49,901 nt of DNA from Bacteroidales bacterium (GCA_003141415.1 PLLX01000118.1:1-49901), one strand, 5' to 3'; shown: positions 18,001 through 26,406, numbered from the stretch's first letter. A program made the numbers and translations. The notes: generated by a model not told the origin, from the sequence alone.

Positions 18001-18742
18001 TGCCTCCACCTCCACTAGTAAAATTCGGACCCTGACCTTTCATATGTAATGGTGCAAGAAGGGTTCCAAAGTCATCATGAATTGCAATACCTTCTCCTTT
18101 GAATCCCGCATTAGTAAAACTCCATGGATAGTAGTCAAGTAGAGTTGTGGGAGGTGTATAGGCACATCTGCCAATTCCAATCGTATCCTTACCTCCGGTA
18201 AATCCTAATTTTGATACATCAATATCTGCATTCAGAGTCAGCGTTCTTCCAATAACAAGAGCAAGAACACCTCCTTTTTTTGTAGTGCTGTTCCATGGGT
18301 TACAAAAAAGTTTGCCTGTTACAGTTGCATTGTTGTAATAAGGCACTCTTACTATCTGAATGCTACCCTTTGGGTCATAGGTATTAAGAAGATTATTTCG
18401 GAAAACAATTTCGTTTGTAGCTCCATTGACAGATTGAATAATCATTAATTCATGTAATCCGGGTTGCCCAAAAATACTTTGAATAAAACCGTAACCAGTG
18501 GTTGGCGTGGTGATCCCAACACCTTGCATCTGAATAAACAGAATGGTATCGGGTGCACTAAAACCGGTTACATCATCAACAATAACTCTGTCACTTGCTG
18601 GTATGCTAACTACATGGGCTGCTGGTTGATTAAGGTTTCCTGAAAGCTTTTTTTGAGAGAATATAGCGATACTGCTAAAACCAAGTATCAGCAAACATAG
18701 TATAAGTCTCTTGCTATTGTGCAAAAAATTGCCGGTCATCAT
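15050..18742 (-). CDS. Giant T9SS type-B cargo: Gly-rich domain, Ig-like repeats, gliding-type C-terminal signal
   Basis: 1230 residues. A signal peptide (about 1-29, ending AIFSQ) and a beta-rich N-terminal domain (30-220) are followed by a strongly glycine-rich segment (about 225-435, with runs such as SGGGGGSNHGAGGTGGS). Then come six or so Ig/PKD-like repeats of 90-110 residues (about 450-1115). Each repeats a pattern of xTICxGQxP, GGxGxYxYxWxxS, TxYYRRxVxSG and VxVxPxI. The C-terminal ~98 residues (from DFIPQGFSPNNDLINDVFKI to FIVLKRY) are the gliding-motility-associated, type-B T9SS signal. The product should be an exported, cell-surface adhesin-like protein, though ligand and attachment are unknown. 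It is the first gene of the five-gene operon. Confidence 0.88.
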   Translation of the reverse strand: MMTGNFLHNSKRLILCLLILGFSSIAIFSQKKLSGNLNQPAAHVVSIPASDRVIVDDVTGFSAPDTILFIQMQGVGITTPTTGYGFIQSIFGQPGLHELMIIQSVNGATNEIVFRNNLLNTYDPKGSIQIVRVPYYNNATVTGKLFCNPWNSTTKKGGVLALVIGRTLTLNADIDVSKLGFTGGKDTIGIGRCAYTPPTTLLDYYPWSFTNAGFKGEGIAIHDDFGTLLAPLHMKGQGPNFTSGGGGNGRFSGGGGGSNHGAGGTGGSEDNSCTLRNPGGSGGWASEQLSFPSFINRIFLGGGGGASTSLTGLSPSGGNGGGIVIIVSDTIIGKGGNILTNGGDGGTAVLNGGSGGGGGGGSIALSLHSYGSTPLTFSALGGKGGDNPGAFGEGGGGGGGFLYVSTNTTGNITSVLNGGLPGNDPFSSAAAGGTGEQRTGFKAVLNGFLFNSISSSVTGNQIDSVCSNMIPPKLKGTFPVGGTGPYAYLWEKSYNQVTWIPLTSDPDPTNYTPTLIETATVWFRRTITDSSPTPLVDISKSVKIIVQPAITANNIGLDTTICHGQNPLPIGSVPVNSTPSNGNGIYRYKWLQNLTNSSWDTLQVAAGSVINGKGYDPPPLTQTTYYKRYVQSGRCIDYSATVTVSVLPNITGNSTIRSDSVICEGSIFSNLAATAPGGGNLSYTYLWQDSISSWNPASGISINTNSTYTVDTSKFLIANNEKRYFRRVVFSGPLNTCQSKSVPILLTRYHKIKNNSIKTDQTICSGDVPLTLTGVTISPTGGSGTYSFLWEQSPNGIAVWTNGIGVNNSGDYGTQALTASTWYRRTVYSGVFKALPVCTDTSPPVAITVQPSIINNSISILGSGPDTTICNGQKPNLLERIGPALGGGNGTLFTYQWVASSTATGSYTDISGAVGSTFIESALISTKYYKLKVASGKCSSESNIINVNVLAAISGFNIEKDQSICKDQPLSSINSVAPGPSGGDGNFRYKWQQNIANAGWTNIPSNSTSSSYSKSSISDPAQYRRYIYSGLLDCCKDTSNIVSISILPLPGNPYAGPDTIIYSIEKIYHMKAAAPLTGETGAWTTIIGDGKPDDNSNNTIVRNLSTGNNSFLWTVTKGTCTLDTTVYITLREDFIPQGFSPNNDLINDVFKIEGLNQKDQTIQLSIVNGAGTEVFSTYSVNGDVSKWKDWDGKNSEGADLSEGTYYYLLKITSNKGQVFRKSGFIVLKRY

Positions 18743-18877
18743 TCATAGATCAGAACCGCTAATATAACTATTATCCTGAATATTTTTACTGACAATTACT
18801 TAAACTGAACCAATGTTGGTCAAATTGCTGATGTTCCAAATAAAGGCGGGTATTTAACTTTTCCAACTATAAGCACT

Positions 18878-21800
18878 TCAGGCACCTGGTTTTTCAACAG
18901 TGTACATAACCGGCAACTCAAAATAAAAAACTGAGCCATTATCTACCTCTGATTCAAACCATATCCTGCCGTTTGCACTTTCAATATATTTCTTTGCTAT
19001 TGATAACCCCAACCCCATCCCCGACGACTTGGTAGTAAAATTGGGTGTGAAAAGATTCTTCCGTAAATCTGGGGGTATACCTGATCCATTATCAGATATT
19101 GAAACAACAATTTTGTCGCTTTTTACTTCTAGATTTAACATTATGAGCCCATCTCGTCCAGAAGGAATTGATTGTATCCCATTCTTGATAAGATTTGAGA
19201 AAACCCCGTTAAGCTGTTCTTTATCAGCGTAAATTATTATTTTACTTTCCCGCGGCCAATGCACTCTGAATGTAATATTACCGGTATTTTTAAACAGTTC
19301 GAGAGTTATCCTTATCTGGTCGAGGATGTCAACCTCGACAGGTGTGGTTACCGGCATTTTGGCAAAAGCCGAGAAAGCAGATGCAATTGACGAAAGATCA
19401 TCGATGTATTCGATCTGATTCCTGGTAAAACGTTCAAGAAGCTTATCAAACCCCTCGATTTTATCATTCCACGATTTAAAAAGCTGTTGTACATTCAATT
19501 TCATTGGAGTTAGCGGATTCTTTATCTCATGAGCAATCTGCTTGGCCATCTCTCTCCATGCATATTCCCTTTCGGAGTTAGCAAGTTTATGTGTGCTCTC
19601 CTCAATCTCATCTACCATTCTGTTATACTGGTTGACAAGCTCTCCGATTTCATCATTTCCTGCATAAGTAAGATGTTCACTTTTCTTCCCCACCCCTACA
19701 GTAGCCAAACCCTTACTGAGCATCGTGAGCGGTGAGGTCAGCCGGCCGCTTATAAAGACAGCAAGGCCCATTATGATTAGGATAAGGAGAAGGGTAAAAT
19801 TAATAACAACAACTATCAGGTTTGAAATCTCCTTCGCAAGAACACTTTGCATCCTGAAATAGGGCAGATTAAGATAAGCAATAACTTTATTGTCAGTATT
19901 AAAAAATGGAACATACGCTGACAGATACTCAAGTCTGCCAATTTTTTCTTTCTGATAATATTCACTGACTGAACGATGTGTGAGATTAAAAAATGCCATG
20001 TTGTTAATGCGCTCACTGGTAAGGTCACGATCAAAAATCTCCTGCCTCGAAGTAGCAATAAGGAATCCGTTAATATTATAAAGATTAATATCGGTATTGA
20101 AAATATTGGAAAGCTGTATAAGAAACTCATTGAGTGATGAATATCCACTTCCTCTCCAGTCAGGTGAGAGATATTTTTCAACTGAAAGTTTACTGTCGAG
20201 TTCAAGGTAAACCGAGTTTAGCTTTTCCTTTATGTTTTCATAATGCTTTGCCTTATATTGCCCGATTGTAATAGATGCCACAACAATACCTATCAGTATA
20301 AATGAGAATAAGAGAATTCCAATATATGAGAGCTGCAGTTTCTGTCTGAAATTAAAGATATTAACCCTCCTGACAACCGGTCTCCTTATCAACAGGATTA
20401 TCATATTTGAAAAGAAAAGTATGAAGGCGAATAGGTATGCAAAGGATATGATTATATCGCCCGGCGTAAGAACGGGTCTGGATATTATAACCGTAGCATT
20501 TCCATTCTTGTATAATACATGCTTATATGCCTCAGTTCGGAAAATCCGGTAATCTGATAATTTATCAACATATTCAGCATCTGTTTTATCATACGGGAAT
20601 TCAGGAGTTCTGAGTACCAACTCACCATTAATATATTTGGCAAAAGAGAAGTCCTTCAACCCTTCATATCCATGGAATTTCTTATCAAGAAGCAGTTCAG
20701 AATAACCCGGTTGGAAAACATTCACATCGCTGTAAAGTTCAATGAATAATCCATTTGTCTTGTTTTTTCCGGAATGATAGTAACACCTGCCAAGATAATA
20801 TGACCTTCCTCCCTGATTATCAAGAAAATAAAAATTAGTGCCTGTCAGTCTGTGACCATCCCTCTTTATACGTTCATCAAAAAAACCAAAGCAGTTTTGT
20901 GACTTTTGATTACCTGAACCTATTTGCAAAGGCTGATCACTATGGCACGTGGTAATAATTAAAAGATAATTTTTCCAGAATCCCGTGAAATAATTATCCT
21001 GCAAATAGTTTCTAATTTCTTCGTATTTGTCCTTATTGAAATAATTAACCCTCATCATATTGGAAAGAGTTGTGTCCTTTTCCATTATTGGCCAGAGATC
21101 GAGTAAAAGATGTTCAGCTTCAGGGTCATTTTCAATTGAGAAAGAGATGGCCTGAATCTTTAGATTTTCCGTTGTTTTCGCGTCTGAAAGGATCGTAATA
21201 AAATATAGAATATAGACCCCGGAAACGAGAGAAAGAATTACAGTTATACTAAAAAGACCCAGATTTCTTTTTGTTGATATCCAGATACTCAGAACCAGAA
21301 TAATATAAAAAATTGCCAGAGGGATAATGGTTCCGGGTTTATTATAGAAAAAGAGTGCAGGAACAAAAGTTGAAATGATTATCGAAAAGATAACTGTTCG
21401 TGGCTTTAATTGCCTGATACTCTGAAAAATCTTAAACAAGTAGAACACAGGAACCAACAGAAGCAGGAAGACGGATGCAAATCCTGCAAAACTGAACATA
21501 TTTAATTCCAGTACTTTATATGTTTCAAAGTTTATGTTTGAAGTTGAAATAAGCTGACTGAAAATCCACTGATACAAACATAAAATCAGAGCTCCGGCCA
21601 TAAGCAAAACAGAGAGGAACAGATAATCTTTTATACCCTTGCCCTCTTTTCTCTCCTTTAACGGAAAGTGACGGAACAGAACTGTGGAAAAAGCTGCAGC
21701 CAGAATTCCGAGCATTAAAAGGTGACCTAATGACGGGATAACCTTATTTAAAGAAAACCGGTAGGGTGAAAAGAGTTCAGTCTGAAAAATAGCAAGAGGT

Positions 21801-22579
21801 TTCCCGGTGAAGAGAATAATTATGTAAATTAATGTAAAGACCATGATGGAAAAACCGATTCCAATAAGGCCTTTCCCCTTACTAACCAATAATTTAACAA
21901 GTTCAAAACAAAGAAGAATAAACAGGACAAATGCACCCGCCCATAAACATAACGGGATAAGAATAAAATAGGTATTCCCCTTTACAGCAGGGAATATGAG
22001 GGAAAAGAGGAAATCGCCTTTTTTGTCAAAAACATGAAATCCAGATGCTGCTTTGTCGGTACTCAGTTCTACTTTTTCAGGTATCCTGAACTCCTTTTCA
22101 AACCCGTTTTTAATAATGTTATTCTCAAAACCATAATCTGTGCGTAACCTGAGCAGGCCAATTATTTTTTCATTTCTGGCCTGAATAGTTTTGGTAAGGA
22201 ACCATCCATTCTGTAAAAAAACCAATGGCTTGTTATAAAGTGAATCAATAAAATCCTTAGGTGCATCAAACTCATTATCCGACCAATAGACAAGCTTATT
22301 GTCAAGGTATTCAAGGATACTGATCCTGTTATGTTCTGCTGTTGAAAAAAGGTCAGTTTCGGAGATCGATTCATGATGATTCACATTTGCCAGGATAGGT
22401 TTCATAGCATTGAGGCAATCTTCCATAATTGTTTCTTCCCCAACCAGTGTTTTGTTAAACATCTTCGTTCTGAAGCGATACTCAAAATCACTGAAATAAA
22501 CTGATTCTGCGACAAGCGCCAATAGTATAAGCACAACTGTCAGGATGGAAAGAAATATAGGATAACGATTGGCTCTCAT
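18878..22579 (-). CDS. Very large polytopic sensor histidine kinase (NtrY-like catalytic core)
   Basis: 1233 residues. An N-terminal helix and a first extracytoplasmic domain (about 30-205) precede a block of roughly ten hydrophobic helices (about 210-470). A second extracytoplasmic domain (about 475-735), two helices bracketing a third sensory segment (about 770-935) and a HAMP-like linker (about 945-1000) follow. The kinase core has the H-box AHEIKNPLTPMK with His1017, the N-box near SNLIKNGIQS, DNGSGIP (1163-1169) and GMGLGLS (1187-1193). No response regulator adjoins it. It starts 17 bp after rlmH on the same strand and is probably co-transcribed. The multi-helix middle is unusual for a kinase and could be a sensory or transport-derived membrane domain. 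Confidence 0.88.
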   Translation of the reverse strand: MRANRYPIFLSILTVVLILLALVAESVYFSDFEYRFRTKMFNKTLVGEETIMEDCLNAMKPILANVNHHESISETDLFSTAEHNRISILEYLDNKLVYWSDNEFDAPKDFIDSLYNKPLVFLQNGWFLTKTIQARNEKIIGLLRLRTDYGFENNIIKNGFEKEFRIPEKVELSTDKAASGFHVFDKKGDFLFSLIFPAVKGNTYFILIPLCLWAGAFVLFILLCFELVKLLVSKGKGLIGIGFSIMVFTLIYIIILFTGKPLAIFQTELFSPYRFSLNKVIPSLGHLLMLGILAAAFSTVLFRHFPLKERKEGKGIKDYLFLSVLLMAGALILCLYQWIFSQLISTSNINFETYKVLELNMFSFAGFASVFLLLLVPVFYLFKIFQSIRQLKPRTVIFSIIISTFVPALFFYNKPGTIIPLAIFYIILVLSIWISTKRNLGLFSITVILSLVSGVYILYFITILSDAKTTENLKIQAISFSIENDPEAEHLLLDLWPIMEKDTTLSNMMRVNYFNKDKYEEIRNYLQDNYFTGFWKNYLLIITTCHSDQPLQIGSGNQKSQNCFGFFDERIKRDGHRLTGTNFYFLDNQGGRSYYLGRCYYHSGKNKTNGLFIELYSDVNVFQPGYSELLLDKKFHGYEGLKDFSFAKYINGELVLRTPEFPYDKTDAEYVDKLSDYRIFRTEAYKHVLYKNGNATVIISRPVLTPGDIIISFAYLFAFILFFSNMIILLIRRPVVRRVNIFNFRQKLQLSYIGILLFSFILIGIVVASITIGQYKAKHYENIKEKLNSVYLELDSKLSVEKYLSPDWRGSGYSSLNEFLIQLSNIFNTDINLYNINGFLIATSRQEIFDRDLTSERINNMAFFNLTHRSVSEYYQKEKIGRLEYLSAYVPFFNTDNKVIAYLNLPYFRMQSVLAKEISNLIVVVINFTLLLILIIMGLAVFISGRLTSPLTMLSKGLATVGVGKKSEHLTYAGNDEIGELVNQYNRMVDEIEESTHKLANSEREYAWREMAKQIAHEIKNPLTPMKLNVQQLFKSWNDKIEGFDKLLERFTRNQIEYIDDLSSIASAFSAFAKMPVTTPVEVDILDQIRITLELFKNTGNITFRVHWPRESKIIIYADKEQLNGVFSNLIKNGIQSIPSGRDGLIMLNLEVKSDKIVVSISDNGSGIPPDLRKNLFTPNFTTKSSGMGLGLSIAKKYIESANGRIWFESEVDNGSVFYFELPVMYTVEKPGA

Positions 22580-22596
22580 AATGTAATTATCATGCC

Positions 22597-23070
22597 CTAT
22601 TCATGATGATATGGTTCTCCTTTAATGATTGAAAACACTCTGTACAGCTGCTCAAGAAACAATAATCGTACCAGTTGATGAGGAAAAGTCATTTTTGAAA
22701 GGGACATTTTATAATCTGCCCTGGCATAAACCTCTTCCGAGAAGCCCCAGGGACCTCCAATAACAAATACAATCCGCTTTTTTGGAAGAAAAAACATCTT
22801 TTCCAAAGCTCCTGAAAATTCAACCGTTCGGAACTCTTTCCCTTTCTCATCCAGTAATATGATATAATCATCATCGGTAATTGACTGAATAATTTTTTTT
22901 GCCTCTTTAATCTTCTGTTCCTGAACAGGCATGTTCTTTGTATTCTTTACATCAGGAAGAGTTATTATCTCAAAAACAGAGTATTTTTTTATACGGTTTG
23001 TATAAAGATCAACTAACTCTGCAACATGCTTATCTGTAGTTTTTCCTGTTTGCAATAAGGTGATCTTCAT
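22597..23070 (-). CDS. rlmH: 23S rRNA pseudouridine-1915 N3-methyltransferase RlmH
   Basis: 157 residues, the normal RlmH length. The SPOUT fold is recognised by the AdoMet-binding stretch FVIGGPWGF, the MTFPHQLVRLLFLEQLYR helix and the C-terminal YHHE. The N-terminus MKITLLQTGKT also fits. RlmH methylates pseudouridine 1915 in helix 69 of 23S rRNA on the assembled 70S ribosome. A weak -7-like element (TACTTTAG, minus strand, 23100-23093) lies 22 nt upstream. The position beside DUF4783, nadC and yihY is a recurrent Bacteroidota arrangement, as far as I recall. Confidence 0.95.
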   Translation of the reverse strand: MKITLLQTGKTTDKHVAELVDLYTNRIKKYSVFEIITLPDVKNTKNMPVQEQKIKEAKKIIQSITDDDYIILLDEKGKEFRTVEFSGALEKMFFLPKKRIVFVIGGPWGFSEEVYARADYKMSLSKMTFPHQLVRLLFLEQLYRVFSIIKGEPYHHE

Positions 23071-23165
23071 AGTTAGTACTTCTATTTTTTAACTAAAGTA
23101 TACCACTAACACAAAAATAACATTTTAAACCACTTAAGTTAATAATTATTTATGAAGTAAATCCA

Positions 23166-23272
23166 TTAACCGCAAAGCCCGCAAAGGTTTTAAGAAAAAG
23201 ATCGCAAAGAACTATACTACACATTTATTGCTTTGCATCCTTTGCTCCTGCTTTGCGACCTCTGCGGTTAAA
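23166..23272. repeat. ~107-bp intergenic inverted-repeat element, copy 1
   Basis: The ends are TTAACCGCAAAG and CTCTGCGGTTAA, imperfectly inverted. Between them are further inverted CGCAAAG/CTTTGCG words (ATCGCAAAG near 23201 and CTTTGCGACC near 23251), so the transcript could fold into one long interrupted stem. A related copy lies at 37322-37427. It fills most of the 300-bp gap between rlmH and the DUF4783 gene; the rest of that gap holds only promoter-like sequence. Confidence 0.75.
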
Positions 23273-23318
23273 TTGATAGATAGAGAGGTATGAAGGATCA
23301 TCATAATCAAATTAATAT

Positions 23319-23326
23319 TAAATTTG
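23319..23326 (+). promoter_or_regulatory. Putative -7 element for DUF4783-nadC-yihY
   Basis: TAAATTTG matches TAnnTTTG and lies 44 nt before the ATG at 23371. A -33 TTTG was not found at the expected distance. Confidence 0.4.
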
Positions 23327-23370
23327 TAGTGCATTGATTTGTTTGTCCGCAATATTAAAACTGAATTGAT

Positions 23371-23775
23371 ATGAAATCCGTAAATATTATTCCAGTAGTA
23401 TTAATAGCCCTAAGCAGTCTTGCTGCAAAGGCTCAGGATCAGGCAAAAATACCGGATGGTATTGCAATAGCAATAAAAGCCGGTAATGCAGCTGAATTAT
23501 CGAAGTACATGAATTCTACAATTGAGCTACTTCTACTCGATAAGGAGGATTTCTATAAAAAGGATGTAGCTGAAACCATACTTAAAGGTTTTTTTGCCGA
23601 GTACCAGACCAAAGATTTTACGATCCGTCATCAGGGTGCGAAAAATGATGCTCAATACGCTATTGGCAATCTTAAGACAGAGAAAGGAGACTTCCGTGTT
23701 TATTTTCTTCTTAAGAAAGTTGATCAGGAATTACTAATACATCAGATACGTATTGAATCTGACAATGGGAAATAG
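23371..23775 (+). CDS. DUF4783 family protein, exported
   Basis: 134 residues. A signal peptide (about 1-21, ending AKAQ) is followed by one small alpha/beta domain with ELSKYMNSTIELLL, AETILKGFFAEY and YAIGNLKTEKGDFRVYFLLKK. These fit the DUF4783 family, whose fold resembles NTF2/SnoaL-like cone domains. No catalytic residues are recognisable and the function is unknown. Its last 11 bases overlap the start of nadC, and nadC overlaps yihY, so the three genes should be translated from one message. Confidence 0.82.
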   Translation: MKSVNIIPVVLIALSSLAAKAQDQAKIPDGIAIAIKAGNAAELSKYMNSTIELLLLDKEDFYKKDVAETILKGFFAEYQTKDFTIRHQGAKNDAQYAIGNLKTEKGDFRVYFLLKKVDQELLIHQIRIESDNGK

Positions 23776-24610
23776 AATTCTCAGGGAATTCATCTTAAAT
23801 AGCCTTGCTGAGGATTTAGGAGACGGTGATCACACATCACTGGCATGCATACCTTCAGAGACGACCGGGAAGGCAAAACTTCTTATTAAAGAGAAAGGAG
23901 TACTTGCAGGAATCAGGATAGCAGAGGAGCTCTTTTCAGCAATCGATAAAGATCTGAAACTTGATCTGATTCTTAAAGACGGGACTAACGTGGTTCCAGG
24001 AGATATAGCATTCTGCTTATCCGGCCGTCAGCAATCAATTCTTAAGTCAGAACGCCTGGTTCTTAATATCATGCAAAGAATGAGCGGTATCGCTACAAGC
24101 ACACATGAATACACTTTACAACTTAAGGGGTTGAAAACCAAGATTCTTGATACACGTAAAACCACTCCTGGGTTTAGATTTCTTGAAAAAGAGGCTGTCA
24201 GGATTGGTGGAGGGATGAATCACAGAATGGGCTTATACGATATGATCATGCTGAAAGACAATCATATCGATTTTGCCGGAGGAATTGATAATTCAATCAG
24301 TAAAACAAGGGAGTACCTGAAGAAGAATAATCTGAATCTGAAGATAGAGATTGAAGCCAGATCCATGGCGGATGTTAGAAAAATACTTTTATCCGGAGGT
24401 GTAGATCGGATTATGCTCGACAATTTCAGCATTGAGGAAACCCGTTTGGCAGTTAAAGAAATTTCAGGCAGATATGAAACAGAATCATCGGGAGGAATCG
24501 ACCTTTCAACGATCAGGGCTTATGCAGAATGTGGGGTTGATTTCATTTCTGTTGGTGCCCTTACTCATCATATCAAAAGTCTGGATATGAGTCTTAAGGC
24601 TATTAAATAA
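23765..24610 (+). CDS. nadC: Quinolinate phosphoribosyltransferase (carboxylating)
   Basis: 281 residues from the ATG at 23765; a TTG twelve bases upstream is the alternative. The enzyme converts quinolinate and PRPP to nicotinate mononucleotide in NAD synthesis. Signatures in order: the AEDLGDGDHTS opening, QRMSGIAT, the substrate-binding stretch LDTRKTTPGFRFLEKEAVRIGG (split here as TRKTTPG and EKEAVRIGGG), NHRMGLYDMIMLKDNH, IEIEA and the phosphate-binding ISVGALTH near the end. All key basic residues appear present. It overlaps the DUF4783 gene by 11 bp and its TAA shares a base with the yihY ATG (TAATG). NadA/NadB are not in the window. Confidence 0.95.
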   Translation: MGNRILREFILNSLAEDLGDGDHTSLACIPSETTGKAKLLIKEKGVLAGIRIAEELFSAIDKDLKLDLILKDGTNVVPGDIAFCLSGRQQSILKSERLVLNIMQRMSGIATSTHEYTLQLKGLKTKILDTRKTTPGFRFLEKEAVRIGGGMNHRMGLYDMIMLKDNHIDFAGGIDNSISKTREYLKKNNLNLKIEIEARSMADVRKILLSGGVDRIMLDNFSIEETRLAVKEISGRYETESSGGIDLSTIRAYAECGVDFISVGALTHHIKSLDMSLKAIK

Positions 24611-25557
24611 TGAACATCAGTGAAGTCACGGTCTTTAATGAAAAAGAGAAAATCAGGAAACTGGTTCTTCCGGGTTTTGATGGTGTACCAATCAGTCAGG
24701 TTATAACTTTCGTAATCAAGGGGTTTCGCAAAGGAGTTCTAGTCACCAGGGCTTCATCAATAGCATTCAATCTTCTGATGGCATTGCTGCCTGCCTCAAT
24801 TTTTCTTTTCACTCTCATTCCGTTTGTTCCTATTCCAAATTTCCAGCAGGAACTTATCAGGCTTTTTGAAAATATTCTCCCTTCTAATGCATTCAATTTC
24901 CTCCAAACAACTATTATTGATATTGTGACTCACAAGAGCAAAGGCCTGTTGCTTTTTATGTTTATTGCCACTGTTATCTTTTCTACTAATGGGATACATG
25001 CAGTTATCCATGCTTTCGTAGTATCTGCACACACATTTAAAACAAGATCGTGGGTGAATCAGCGAAAGATTTCAGTTGTTTTGCTGCTGATAGTTATTTT
25101 TTTGATCTCAAATGCCGGATTTCTTGTAATATTCGGGAAGATTGCATTAAACAGGCTGGTTGAACTTCATATTGTTAAAAGACATTTTGTAATTTATTTT
25201 CTGATATTCCTGAAGTGGATAGTGATCGTTCTGCTTCTTTTTCTCGCTATTTCATTCCTTTACTATTTTGCTCCTGCCAAAAGAACCGGTTTCAGATTTT
25301 TTTCACCGGGGTCTACTCTTGCAACGTTATTATTCATTCTGACATCGCTCGGATTTTCGGCATATGTAAATCATTTCGGTCAATACAATAAACTTTATGG
25401 TTCCATAGGGACACTTATGGTTATACTTATCTGGCTATATCTCAATTCAATAGCCATACTTATCGGATTTGAACTGAATGTAAGCATTATGGCTGCCCGG
25501 GGTGAAGATGCAGAAAAAAAAGCTGCCTCAACTGAGACAGCCCCTTTAACTAACTAA
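24610..25557 (+). CDS. YihY/BrkB family inner membrane protein
   Basis: 315 residues. About six hydrophobic helices are visible (roughly 52-72, 106-130, 152-175, 190-215, 232-255 and 268-290). The YihY/BrkB signatures TRASSIAFNLLMALLPASI, GSIGTLMVILIWLYLNS and GFELNVSIMA are clear. These proteins lie in the inner membrane and their role is uncertain; the old RNase BN label was wrong. The start ATG overlaps the nadC stop. A polar, charged tail follows the last helix. The gene ends 74 bp before the convergent barrel gene, with no strong terminator seen. Confidence 0.9.
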   Translation: MNISEVTVFNEKEKIRKLVLPGFDGVPISQVITFVIKGFRKGVLVTRASSIAFNLLMALLPASIFLFTLIPFVPIPNFQQELIRLFENILPSNAFNFLQTTIIDIVTHKSKGLLLFMFIATVIFSTNGIHAVIHAFVVSAHTFKTRSWVNQRKISVVLLLIVIFLISNAGFLVIFGKIALNRLVELHIVKRHFVIYFLIFLKWIVIVLLLFLAISFLYYFAPAKRTGFRFFSPGSTLATLLFILTSLGFSAYVNHFGQYNKLYGSIGTLMVILIWLYLNSIAILIGFELNVSIMAARGEDAEKKAASTETAPLTN

Positions 25558-25631
25558 CAACTTGCAAAATGATTTTTTTAATAATGTCTTTTCAGATACT
25601 GTTTTTCCTTCGCGTTACTTTGATTTTTACT

Positions 25632-26306
25632 TCATGATCCTCTTCCGTTGTCAGGGCAAGCTTTGTGGTTAGATGAATTAGTTTTTACGACTAAGGCACA
25701 CAGATAATTCTTACCTCCCTGATAATCGACAGCCAGCCAAAGTTTATCTGAGATTTCTGTCATTGTTCTATCCCAAGATAATAGAACACCATTATTTGCT
25801 TTCTTCAGATTCTCATCAACGAGAACCTTATCATTACCAGTATAATAACCAACGCTGAGTCTGCCAAGTATGGGAATTGTTTTTGCAATTTCTCCGTATA
25901 TAATGTTATAATTGGTAAGATTCGTTTTTAGCCCAAAGTTATAAGTCCCTAAAGCTACAGCCGGAAAACCTTTAAACAATGCATCTTCAGGCAATCCTAT
26001 TTTGGCATTGAAATAAATTGGATGGTTATCATAATTGCTGTCACCCATATACAAATAATCCACGCCAATCTCTCCCTGAAATTTCTCGAAAGGCAACAGA
26101 CCCGTTGTAAAACCGGCATCGAAGACGCCGGCACCTCGAATGCCATTAATATTCGAAGTCCTTATGTAATTATCGAGACCCAAATGCATTGTTTTCCACT
26201 TTTGAAAATCCGTGGAAGGAATCCATATCTGAGTGGATGGAGTTGAAAATATCAATTCACTGATTAAAGAACAAAAAACCATACATATTACTAAGAGTTT
26301 TTTCAT
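25632..26306 (-). CDS. Outer membrane beta-barrel-like protein, probably C-terminally truncated
   Basis: 224 residues. A signal peptide (about 1-21) precedes alternating beta strands of barrel type, for example FDAGFTTGLLPFEKFQGEIGVDYLY and RLSVGYYTGNDKVLVDE. After DKLWLAVDYQGGKNYL the character changes to a cysteine- and lysine-containing tail (CALVVKTNSSNHKACPDNGRGS) that does not look like a barrel and lacks a terminal aromatic strand. I infer that the last strands were lost by a frameshift, deletion or early stop. It follows the ammonium transporter gene on the same strand, with a hairpin in the 114-bp gap, and may once have been an outer-membrane channel of that cassette. Confidence 0.6.
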   Translation of the reverse strand: MKKLLVICMVFCSLISELIFSTPSTQIWIPSTDFQKWKTMHLGLDNYIRTSNINGIRGAGVFDAGFTTGLLPFEKFQGEIGVDYLYMGDSNYDNHPIYFNAKIGLPEDALFKGFPAVALGTYNFGLKTNLTNYNIIYGEIAKTIPILGRLSVGYYTGNDKVLVDENLKKANNGVLLSWDRTMTEISDKLWLAVDYQGGKNYLCALVVKTNSSNHKACPDNGRGS

Positions 26307-26358
26307 GATAAATTGATTTAGAATAAATAATTATACAGCTTTTCGGATTGAAAGATGA

Positions 26359-26406
26359 CAGTCAGGGAGCGAATTATAGTGGGAAATGAAATGACGCTCC
26401 CGACTG
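26359..26406 (-). other. Long hairpin between amt and the barrel gene
   Basis: CAGTCAGGGAGCG (26359-26371) pairs with CGCTCCCGACTG (26395-26406) over 12 bp with a single bulged A and a 23-nt loop. No T-run follows on the minus strand, so it is more likely an mRNA-processing or stabilising hairpin, or a rho-independent attenuator of weak type. Confidence 0.55.

Noticed and set aside
24610..25557. RNase BN annotation for the YihY/BrkB protein
   Set aside because: The sequence is a polytopic membrane protein; the RNase BN name for this family is a known error and no nuclease motif is present.
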